A program made the position numbers and the translations under genes. The notes below the pieces were generated by a model. It did no database searches and had not been told where the DNA came from. It worked only from the letters and a program-made list of their open reading frames with translations. This document shows, piece by piece, positions 16,245 to 20,706 of a stretch of 23,343 nt of DNA. This DNA comes from a virus. The stretch is taken from the IMG/VR virus record IMGVR_UViG_3300046011_003263, positions 1 through 23,343 of that record; one strand, written 5' to 3'. Position 1 is the first letter of the stretch; every line of letters begins with the position of its first letter.

Positions 16245-16410
16245 CACCGATCTGCGCTTTCTCTGGACACACCGGAAGACGGAGCGGCGCCAACGGCGGC
16301 CGGACTTCCCAAGGTCTTTGACATTGTGAGCAAGCAAGGTCCCGCCAGTCGGTCCCGCCATGAAACGCCCTAGGGCGCGAGCGGGGGAGCCGCGTAGGGG
16401 CCTCGCCCGA

Positions 16411-16467
16411 AAGGGTCCCTAGGGTTCGCCCCTAGGCTGACCATGCCGGTTGACCGGCGAAACCCTT
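16411..16467 (+). ncRNA. Hammerhead-like RNA (type III layout, deviant core)
   Basis: The RNA can fold into the hammerhead three-way junction. Stem III is AAGGGU (16411-16416) with ACCCUU (16462-16467). C16417 would be the cleavage base of GUC. Stem I is CCUAGGG (16418-16424) with CCCUAGG (16430-16436) around UUCGC. CUGA (16437-16440) follows, then stem II GCCGG with CCGGC around UUGA (16445-16458), then GAAA (16459-16462). The one fault is CCAU in place of the invariant NGA between CUGA and stem II, which lacks the catalytic G8. It may be inactive or a variant. It lies just before the first early gene. Confidence 0.5.
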
Positions 16468-16486
16468 GAACGATTGGAGCGCCACC

Positions 16487-16759
16487 ATGGGCATGAGACT
16501 AAAGACTGACACCGCCGCTCGCCCTCCCTTGCTGGTCACCCTTGGGGACTATGAGCGCAACACACTAGACCGCGCCAAGGCTGCAGGACGCCCCGGCTAT
16601 TGGGACGCGGTCACCGCAATGCTGGATACGGCGGCGGATGTCATTGACGAGGCTGGGAGCGTTGACGAGGCGCGCCACATCCTTGGCATCATCGCCGCGG
16701 ACATCCTCGAAACCGTCCGGCAAGCGCGGGTCTACGTTCGCAAGGTTGCCACCACCTAA
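16487..16759 (+). CDS. Small early protein of unknown function
   Basis: I start at ATG 16487, which has GGAG seven bases upstream; an in-frame TTG at 16466 would add seven residues but falls inside the hammerhead-like stem. The 90-residue product (MGMRLKTDTAARPPLLVTL...VRKVATT) is mostly helical and acidic in the middle (AADVIDEAGSVDEARHILGIIAADILETV), with basic ends. No membrane segment, Cys motif or known domain is seen. It is the first gene of the early block, just downstream of the presumed control region and upstream of hammerhead 1. Such leading small genes in T7-like phages often act on the host, but nothing here shows that. Confidence 0.75.
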   Translation: MGMRLKTDTAARPPLLVTLGDYERNTLDRAKAAGRPGYWDAVTAMLDTAADVIDEAGSVDEARHILGIIAADILETVRQARVYVRKVATT

Positions 16760-16760
16760 A

Positions 16761-16817
16761 GACGTCTGAAGAGGCCCTTGAGAAAGGCCGAAACCGCCAC
16801 CCCTAGGCGGTCGCGTT
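16761..16817 (+). ncRNA. Type I hammerhead ribozyme 1
   Basis: The core CUGAAGA is at 16766-16772. Stem II is GGCC (16773-16776) with GGCC (16786-16789). GAAA is at 16790-16793. Stem III is A16793-U16811 plus CCGCC (16794-16798) with GGCGG (16806-16810). The cleavage triplet GUC ends at 16812, so self-cleavage is predicted between 16812 and 16813. Stem I is GACGU (16761-16765) with GCGUU (16813-16817), including G-U pairs. All invariant hammerhead core bases are present. It starts two bases after the stop codon of one gene and would leave a leader of about 51 bases on the next. Confidence 0.9.
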
Positions 16818-16863
16818 GTCTCTAGACGATTGCACCCACACGAACGCAAAGGAAGGTCCCGCC

Positions 16864-17604
16864 ATGAACGGCGCAATTCTCTATGAAGGCCCGTCAGCCA
16901 TCGACGGCCAACCCATCGTCGTGATCGCCACAGGCCTTAGCGGTCGGTCGCGTAACGAAAAGACCGGCGACATGGTCCAAACGTGGGTCCTGCGGTCTGA
17001 CATCGCCCCTCATGATGCCGTGAAGGGTGGACAGGACGAAAGTGTCTGCGGTCAATGCCCCCATCGCGGGACCATGGTTGACGGGAAGAATGTTGGCCGG
17101 TCCTGCTATGTGACGGTCTTTCAAGCGCCTCTCAGCGTGTACAAGGCTTATCACAGGGGCATCTACCCGCGCCTTAATGCCTTCGAGGCCGCAGCCGCTC
17201 TGGCCGGTCGGATGGTCCGCCTAGGGGCCTATGGAGACCCCGCCGCCGCACCCTTCGCCATGTGGAAGATGGCCACCAGCCGCGCCAAGGGTTGGACCGG
17301 GTACACCCATCAATGGCGCACGGCTGACCCCCGCTTTGCCGCTCTGTGCATGGCCAGTGCCGACACGGCGGAAGAGGGTGAAGAGGCCCGCGCTGCAGGT
17401 TGGCGGACGTTCCGGGTCCGCACGGCTTCCGGCGCTGTTGCCCCCCGTGAGTTCATCTGTCCCGCGTCGGAAGAGGCCGGGTATAAGACCGACTGCGCCA
17501 CGTGCAAGGCTTGCATGGGGACCGACGCGAAGGCGAAGGCCTCTCCGGTGATCATCGCCCATGGGGCCACCGCGCGGGCCTTTGAACGCCGCCAAGCCGC
17601 CTAG
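16864..17604 (+). CDS. Cysteine-rich conserved phage protein (DUF7227-like)
   Basis: ATG 16864 has a strong AAGGAAGG site; an in-frame TTG at 16816 lies inside hammerhead 1 and is not used. The 246-residue product starts AILYEGPSAIDGQPIVVIATGL and has CGQCPHR (C62, C65), CYV (C81), C162, C199 and a C-x2-C-x2-C near the end (C211, C214, C217). It also has the blocks RMVRLGAYGDPAA (residues 117-129) and GYTHQWR (146-152), and ends VIIAHG...ERR. I know this layout from many phage and plasmid proteins of unknown function; DUF7227 is my best memory of the name. The eight Cys suggest zinc or iron-sulfur binding. It is the largest early gene and lies between hammerheads 1 and 2. Confidence 0.85.
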   Translation: MNGAILYEGPSAIDGQPIVVIATGLSGRSRNEKTGDMVQTWVLRSDIAPHDAVKGGQDESVCGQCPHRGTMVDGKNVGRSCYVTVFQAPLSVYKAYHRGIYPRLNAFEAAAALAGRMVRLGAYGDPAAAPFAMWKMATSRAKGWTGYTHQWRTADPRFAALCMASADTAEEGEEARAAGWRTFRVRTASGAVAPREFICPASEEAGYKTDCATCKACMGTDAKAKASPVIIAHGATARAFERRQAA

Positions 17605-17633
17605 GCCCTAGCGATCACGCAAACGCACACACC

Positions 17634-17685
17634 CCGCCTGACGAGGCCCGTGGCAGGGCCGAAACCGTCGCTGAGACGGTCGCGG
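17634..17685 (+). ncRNA. Type I hammerhead ribozyme 2
   Basis: The core CUGACGA is at 17638-17644. Stem II is GGCCC (17645-17649) with GGGCC (17656-17660) around GUGGCA. GAAA is at 17661-17664. Stem III is A17664-U17680 plus CCGUC (17665-17669) with GACGG (17675-17679) around GCUGA. The triplet GUC ends at 17681, giving predicted cleavage 17681/17682. Stem I is CCGC (17634-17637) with GCGG (17682-17685). Stems I and III differ from copies 1 and 3 in sequence but keep pairing. It lies 29 bases after the Cys-rich gene and would leave a 38-base leader on the next gene. Confidence 0.93.
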
Positions 17686-17719
17686 AGCCAAACCCCCCGC
17701 ACACCGAAAGAGCCACCCA

Positions 17720-17881
17720 ATGTACGCCCTTACCACCCGCACCGGTCGCGTTGTTCTGGAAGGCTACCAAAGCCACGCCGACGCCGTCCGACTGGCCCGC
17801 GAGATGGGTCTCCAAGTCCGCAAGATGATGGACCCCATCTGCGCCCCGCGTTCGCTCTCCAGCGTCTTCCGGGGGGTCTGA
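17720..17881 (+). CDS. 53-residue early protein of unknown function
   Basis: ATG 17720 opens a frame to TGA 17879-17881. The product, MYALTTRTGRVVLEGYQSHA...SSVFRGV, begins with a short beta-hairpin-like part followed by a helix (ADAVRLAREMGLQVRKMM); the look is of a small alpha/beta protein. GAAAGAG at 17706-17712 is a fair ribosome site. The third-position GC preference is like that of its neighbours, which supports coding. It stands directly after hammerhead 2 and three bases before the next gene. No known family is recognised. Confidence 0.7.
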   Translation: MYALTTRTGRVVLEGYQSHADAVRLAREMGLQVRKMMDPICAPRSLSSVFRGV

Positions 17882-17884
17882 TCG

Positions 17885-18061
17885 ATGACCGCCACCCGCC
17901 GCCGCACCATCCGCCAGCCGTCCGCTGAGAGTGTCTACGAGGCCCGCTATCACGCCAGCGCCACCTATCGCCGCGCCCGTCGTCGGGAGGCCGTGAGGCT
18001 CTGGCTCTGGGTCTATGTCGGGTGCTTCGCCCTGTCCATCCCGCTCGCCCTGTTCGCCTAG
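17885..18061 (+). CDS. 58-residue Arg-rich single-pass membrane protein
   Basis: ATG 17885 to TAG 18059-18061. The first 38 residues are strongly basic (RRRTIRQ, then YRRARRREAVR), followed by one C-terminal hydrophobic stretch LWLWVYVGCFALSIPLALFA at about residues 39-58. This gives a small inner-membrane protein with its basic N-terminus in the cytoplasm. The function is unknown; roles such as superinfection exclusion or modulating lysis would be guesses. Its TAG stop codon is the first conserved part of structured element A. Confidence 0.68.
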   Translation: MTATRRRTIRQPSAESVYEARYHASATYRRARRREAVRLWLWVYVGCFALSIPLALFA

Positions 18062-18121
18062 CCCCCATCCCAGCCCGCCCAGGGCGACACCTAGGGCGGG
18101 CTGCAGTGGTCGCTTGGACCT
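18059..18121 (+). ncRNA. Repeated structured RNA element, copy A
   Basis: It begins with TAGCCCCCATCC (containing the upstream stop codon). A perfect 9-bp hairpin follows: AGCCCGCCC (18072-18080) with GGGCGGGCT (18094-18102). After one variable base comes CAGTGGTCGCTTGGACCT (18104-18121), identical to copy B at 19496-19513. GCGAC in the hairpin loop (18084-18088) can pair with GTCGC in the tail (18109-18113), suggesting a pseudoknot. No T-tract and no hammerhead core are present. It lies 38 bases before the next start codon. Confidence 0.75.
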
Positions 18122-18159
18122 AGCCCGCTGGCCTCGCCAGCTACACGAAAGATGATCCG

Positions 18160-18357
18160 ATGTTCGAAGACATGCCCGCCACGGTGCAGGTGGCCACGGC
18201 CCTCCGCGCTGCCTACTTCGTGAACCCGTCCGACGCCCTGTGGTCCGCCCGCATGGACGCCATCTCCGCCATGACGCGGGCAGAGGACGGCTACTACGTC
18301 TCCATGCGGTGGCTGCTGTCGGACCTCGCCGCGTTCGCCTACTGGGCCGCCCTCTGA
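18160..18357 (+). CDS. 65-residue early protein of unknown function
   Basis: ATG 18160 to TGA 18355-18357. The product MFEDMPATVQVATALRAAYF...SDLAAFAYWAAL is short, helical, slightly acidic and aromatic-rich at the end (MRWLLSDLAAFAYWAAL). That C-terminal stretch is moderately hydrophobic but carries an Asp, so it is more likely an amphipathic helix than a membrane span. GAAAGATG at 18148-18155 may serve as ribosome site. Its stop codon overlaps the next ATG (TGATG), indicating coupling. No family is recognised. Confidence 0.7.
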   Translation: MFEDMPATVQVATALRAAYFVNPSDALWSARMDAISAMTRAEDGYYVSMRWLLSDLAAFAYWAAL

Positions 18358-18566
18358 TGGCCCTCGCCGACAGGATCACGGCGCTCATCCAAGGCGCGCT
18401 CATCCACCCCGACCCTCACGAGGCCGCCAAGCTCCTCCGCAAGCGCGCCCGGCTGATCGCCAAGGGGGACCGCTCCAAGTGGCCCTCAGGGGTCACCGTG
18501 GCCGACTGGCTGGACGCCCAGAGCCGACTGCTGGCTGCGGCCAACGCCCTCTCCCCTGCCACCTGA
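18357..18566 (+). CDS. 69-residue basic early protein of unknown function
   Basis: ATG 18357 shares a base with the previous stop codon. The product MALADRITALIQGALIHPDPHEAAKLLRKRARLIAKGDRSKWPSG (first part) has two helices, a strongly basic middle (KLLRKRARLIAKGDRSKW) and a C-terminal helix with VADWLDAQSRLLAAANAL. The basic helix suggests nucleic acid or membrane surface contact, which is only inference. It is translated in the same short unit as its two neighbours, downstream of element A and upstream of hammerhead 3. Confidence 0.7.
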   Translation: MALADRITALIQGALIHPDPHEAAKLLRKRARLIAKGDRSKWPSGVTVADWLDAQSRLLAAANALSPAT

Positions 18567-18581
18567 AAGGAAGCCTGACCC

Positions 18582-18731
18582 ATGCACCCCATCACCATCG
18601 ACCTGACCGGCCCCGACTGGGAGCCTGAGGCATCCATCAAGTGGTACGCCCAGTGCGGCGGCACGTTCGCCTTCGGTCCTGACCCGCACGCCGCGCTCGC
18701 TGCGCTGCTGCTGCTCCTCCCTGCCACCTGA
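18582..18731 (+). CDS. 49-residue early protein; its stop codon lies in hammerhead 3
   Basis: ATG 18582 (AAAGGAAG upstream at 18566-18573) to TGA 18729-18731. The product starts MHPITIDLTGPDWEPEASIKW and ends AALAALLLLLPAT. The first half looks soluble and acidic, the last 12 residues are hydrophobic, too short for a usual membrane span. The final codons form the 5' strand of stem I of hammerhead 3, and the TGA stop is bases 2-4 of its catalytic CUGACGA. Translation to the end would therefore disrupt the ribozyme until the ribosome leaves. No family is recognised. Confidence 0.65.
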   Translation: MHPITIDLTGPDWEPEASIKWYAQCGGTFAFGPDPHAALAALLLLLPAT

Positions 18732-18779
18732 CGAGGCCCCCTGAGACAGGGCCGAAACCCGCTGCGGCGGGTCGTGGCG
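18722..18779 (+). ncRNA. Type I hammerhead ribozyme 3
   Basis: The core CUGACGA is at 18728-18734. Stem II is GGCCC (18735-18739) with GGGCC (18749-18753) around CCUGAGACA, a loop like that of copy 1 (CUUGAGAAA). GAAA is at 18754-18757. Stem III is A18757-U18772 plus CCCGC (18758-18762) with GCGGG (18767-18771) around UGCG. GUC ends at 18773, giving predicted cleavage 18773/18774. Stem I is UGCCAC (18722-18727) with GUGGCG (18774-18779), six pairs including one U-G. It overlaps the end of the upstream gene and would leave a 42-base leader on the next. Confidence 0.95.
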
Positions 18780-18815
18780 TCTCATCGCCCATCACCAACG
18801 ACAAGGAAGCACCCA

Positions 18816-19214
18816 ATGCGCACCTCCTACCCCGCCCCCAGCGTCACCGAGAACGTGGCCCTCGCCGCCATGTGCCTCATGGAAGAGGCCTCAGAGCGCA
18901 CCCTGCTGGCCAACGAGGACCAGTGGCCCGGCATCAACAGGTGGCGCGAGACCCAAGGGTCCTACGCCCTGCGGTCTGAGTTGCTCGCCGACGCCGCGCT
19001 GGTCGAGGCCGCGTGGGACGTCCTGAACCCGAGCGATGGCACCGTGTCCATCACCGAGGACCTCGGCCTGTACGCCTTCGACTTCGACTTCTGCCCGCGC
19101 CTCCTGACGATCCTCTTTGAGGGCGACGAAGAGGTGACCTGTCCGCTGCTCGCCGCCCAGATCGTGGTCGGCTCCGAGTTGGTCGCGCAGTTCGCCAAGG
19201 CGGTGGCCCGATGA
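18816..19214 (+). CDS. Acidic early protein of unknown function
   Basis: ATG 18816 with AAGGAAG (18803-18809) is chosen; an in-frame GTG at 18774 lies inside hammerhead 3. The 132-residue product is clearly acidic, by eye more than twice as many Asp/Glu as Arg/Lys, with acidic clusters MEEASE, FDFDF and EGDEEV. It has a hydrophobic C-terminal helix region (LLAAQIVVGSELVAQFAKAV). T7 makes an acidic DNA-mimic antirestriction protein (Ocr, 117 residues) from its early region, so a mimic role is thinkable, but no sequence similarity is visible. It is coupled to the next gene by an ATGA overlap. Confidence 0.78.
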   Translation: MRTSYPAPSVTENVALAAMCLMEEASERTLLANEDQWPGINRWRETQGSYALRSELLADAALVEAAWDVLNPSDGTVSITEDLGLYAFDFDFCPRLLTILFEGDEEVTCPLLAAQIVVGSELVAQFAKAVAR

Positions 19215-19456
19215 ACACCTCAACCTACGCCTACCTGCTGTCCCTCGTGGTCTGGGGGAAGAACGCCACGCCCGGCCCGCTGGGTGGGTGCCACGCCGCC
19301 GAAAGCCTCCAGTGGCGGGTCTACCGGTCGCTGACCGACGCCGAACGCCCCGAAGCCTTCCGCGCCCGCCGCACCCTCAAGACCATCGACATGTTCGCCA
19401 AGCTGGTCACCTGCCGCCGCCTGTCCGCCGGTTCGCTCGGGCAACCCCTCCCCTAG
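19211..19456 (+). CDS. 81-residue early protein of unknown function
   Basis: ATG 19211 overlaps the preceding TGA by four bases (ATGA). The product starts MNTSTYAYLLSLVVWGKNATPGPLGG, has an arginine-rich helical middle (WRVYRSLTDAERPEAFRARRTLKTIDMFAKLV) and a short basic end. The first 16 residues are hydrophobic but lack the charge pattern of a good signal peptide. Its TAG stop begins structured element B, just as the 58-residue gene's stop begins element A. No family is recognised. Confidence 0.7.
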   Translation: MNTSTYAYLLSLVVWGKNATPGPLGGCHAAESLQWRVYRSLTDAERPEAFRARRTLKTIDMFAKLVTCRRLSAGSLGQPLP

Positions 19457-19513
19457 CCCCCATCCGAGCCCCTGCAAGACCACCTGCAGGGGCTCCAGTG
19501 GTCGCTTGGACCT
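19454..19513 (+). ncRNA. Repeated structured RNA element, copy B
   Basis: It has the same plan as copy A: TAGCCCCCATCC including the stop codon; a perfect 10-bp hairpin AGCCCCTGCA (19467-19476) with TGCAGGGGCT (19485-19494); one variable base; and the shared tail CAGTGGTCGCTTGGACCT (19496-19513). The hairpin stem differs from copy A in sequence but keeps full pairing. Loop bases GACCAC (19478-19483) can pair with GTGGTC in the tail (19498-19503), again allowing a pseudoknot. It lies 26 bases before the next start codon. Confidence 0.78.
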
Positions 19514-19539
19514 GTCACCCACGAAGGAAGCAACACCAC

Positions 19540-19854
19540 ATGACCGACTGCCCCATCAGCCAGATCGTGGCCGAGCGGAAGGCCGCGCTGACCTACCGCG
19601 AGAGCCCCATCCCGGCCCTGCGCTTCGCCAACGGTGCGAACCTGTCCGTTCAGGCCTCCAGCGCCCACTACTGCACACCGCGCGACAACGTCGGGCCGTG
19701 GGCCAGCTTCGAGTGTGGCCGGGCAGACCACCGCCAGTTCCCCGAGCTTCGCCCCTACCGGGTGGCCGGGCTTGGCACCGATGGCGTCCACCCGTTCGTC
19801 CCCGCCCGCGTCATCCGCGCCATCCTCAAGCGGTGCGGGGGGCTGGCCCGATGA
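19540..19854 (+). CDS. 104-residue early protein of unknown function
   Basis: ATG 19540 with GAAGGAAG (19523-19530) is chosen; the open frame runs further upstream but that part lies across the previous gene and element B. The product starts MTDCPISQIVAERKAALTYRE, has a central Gly/Ser/Tyr-rich part (SSAHYCTPRDNVGPWASFECG) and ends with a basic helix (ARVIRAILKRCGGLAR). Four Cys are scattered without a clear metal-binding pattern. It overlaps the next gene by ATGA. No family is recognised. Confidence 0.72.
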   Translation: MTDCPISQIVAERKAALTYRESPIPALRFANGANLSVQASSAHYCTPRDNVGPWASFECGRADHRQFPELRPYRVAGLGTDGVHPFVPARVIRAILKRCGGLAR

Positions 19855-20030
19855 GCCTCCCCATGTCCCACCCCGAGGCCGCCCGCATCTGCGGCCGCCA
19901 AAGCACCGGCTCCCTGCGCGCGATGGTGGTCGCCCTCTCGATCCACCCGTGGCTCAACACCAAGGACGACGAGAGGAGGCTGAAGGCTGCCAAGGTGGTG
20001 CTGTCCGCCCGCAAGAGCGCCTCACAATGA
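19851..20030 (+). CDS. 59-residue basic early protein of unknown function
   Basis: ATG 19851 overlaps the upstream TGA (ATGA). The product MSLPMSHPEAARICGRQSTG (first part) continues with SLRAMVVALSIHPWLNTKDD and ends in a basic helix (ERRLKAAKVVLSARKSASQ). The opening segment (PEAARICGRQSTGSLRAMVVALSI) could be a small helix-turn-helix, which would fit a DNA-binding protein such as a Cox/excisionase type near an integrase; this is weak inference. It is the last gene of the early block before the promoter at 20037-20072. Confidence 0.7.
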   Translation: MSLPMSHPEAARICGRQSTGSLRAMVVALSIHPWLNTKDDERRLKAAKVVLSARKSASQ

Positions 20031-20036
20031 GGCCAC

Positions 20037-20072
20037 TTGCGCGTTGGTGCAAACGCAACTAGGACCTACACT
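20037..20072 (+). promoter_or_regulatory. Sigma70-type promoter with overlapping dyad
   Basis: TTGGTG (20044-20049) and TACACT (20067-20072) are separated by exactly 17 bases, a good host-type promoter in a GC-rich genome. A dyad with outer arms TTGCGC (20037-20042) and ACGCAA (20053-20058) covers the -35 box; the half-site TTGCGTT (minus strand) is the same as in the dyads at 16228 and 22090. It points at the regulator and integrase genes, so autoregulation is likely. Confidence 0.65.
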
Positions 20073-20157
20073 GCTGTCACAGCGCCGGGCGCAATCCTGC
20101 GGACGCGGTACTCAAGGGACGGTCAATGTCAGCTCACCAGATCAAGGCTTCAGAGGC

Positions 20158-20607
20158 ATGCCCACCGACCTTTACATCCCGCAAATCGCCGGAGTGTCCG
20201 CCCATGTCGAGTTCGCCGATCCACGCGCCCCCGACGAGCCGTTCGTCTGGTGTCTTCGCAGAGCAGCGTCTTTCCAATTCCGCATCGGGAGCGTATCAGG
20301 GGTCATCTCCTTCGGCGCGACCCGCAGCGGGGGATGGCGCAAGGGGAGTACGGACGATGGCGAAGGGCAGGGCAGCGCCCAAGGGGACCATCGGTCTCTA
20401 CCGTGTGATGGACGAGCTGTTCCGCACGGACAGCAACATGCCGGTGGCCCAGGCGGTGATCTTCCTGTTCATTGCGGCGCGGTCGGCGGACCCTGCGTCT
20501 GCGCCAACGATGACGGACATTGCGGTTGCCCTCTCCACGGATGTGAGCCGCGTGAGCCGCAACGTGAAGCTCCTCTGCGAGGCCGGTCTGGTCGAGACGC
20601 AGCGTGA
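20158..20607 (+). CDS. Doubtful ORF ahead of and overlapping the regulator gene
   Basis: From ATG 20158 this frame reads MPTDLYIPQIAGVSAHVEFA and on through PFVWCLRRAASFQFRIGSVSGVISFG; over about 60 codons it has the high third-position GC of the real genes here, whereas the frame that leads into the regulator does not in the same stretch. It then runs on, without coding character, over the first 250 bases of the regulator gene to TGA 20605-20607. It may be a short real gene whose end overlaps the regulator, or the 5' part of a longer regulator broken by a frameshift near 20340. I see no strong ribosome site. Confidence 0.3.
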   Translation: MPTDLYIPQIAGVSAHVEFADPRAPDEPFVWCLRRAASFQFRIGSVSGVISFGATRSGGWRKGSTDDGEGQGSAQGDHRSLPCDGRAVPHGQQHAGGPGGDLPVHCGAVGGPCVCANDDGHCGCPLHGCEPREPQREAPLRGRSGRDAA

Positions 20608-20692
20608 CCCGCTGGACCCCCGCTCCAAGCTGTCCTTCGTGACGGCGCAGGGCCACGCCTTCCTCACCCGCCTCACCACCCTGATCGACTAG
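20357..20692 (+). CDS. MarR-like winged-helix transcription regulator
   Basis: The frame is open from 20126, but I start at ATG 20357, nine bases after GGGGAG; the upstream part is Ser/Pro-rich and lacks coding character. The 111-residue product has a helical N-terminus (TIGLYRVMDELFRTDSNMPVAQAVIFLFIAA), a winged helix-turn-helix (TMTDIAVALSTDVSRVSRNVKLLCEAGLVE, residues about 53-82) and a wing (TQRDPLDPRSKLSFVTAQG), then a closing helix, as in MarR proteins. Next to the integrase, it is the best candidate for the lysogeny repressor or switch protein, probably acting on the TTGCG dyads (inference). The integrase follows after 14 bases, so the two are probably co-transcribed. Confidence 0.82.
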   Translation: MAKGRAAPKGTIGLYRVMDELFRTDSNMPVAQAVIFLFIAARSADPASAPTMTDIAVALSTDVSRVSRNVKLLCEAGLVETQRDPLDPRSKLSFVTAQGHAFLTRLTTLID

Positions 20693-20706
20693 GAGAACCC
20701 ACCCCC

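Larger units (their letters stand above)
15295..16486. other. 1.2-kb repeat-rich noncoding region, candidate genome-end and early control region
   Basis: No reading frame here looks like a gene; the longest ones are Pro/Arg/His-rich and start inside repeats. What can be seen instead: a hairpin (15309-15336), 12-bp tandem repeats (15376-15423), dispersed AGTGGCAC boxes, 11-bp repeats (15789-15821), a cluster of TGTGA/TCACA dyads (15865-15959), 14-bp repeats (15982-16050), a TTGCG dyad (16228-16244), two TTGACA-like boxes (15768 and 16318) without good -10 partners, and a hammerhead-like fold (16411-16467). In T7 the space between the last late and first early gene holds the terminal repeat, short repeats near it and the early host promoters; the same role is inferred. 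Confidence 0.6.

Noticed and set aside
18059-19513. Elements A and B as hammerheads because the tail has GGTCGC like the cleavage site
   Set aside because: Neither CUGANGA nor GAAA occurs in a position that could make the junction.
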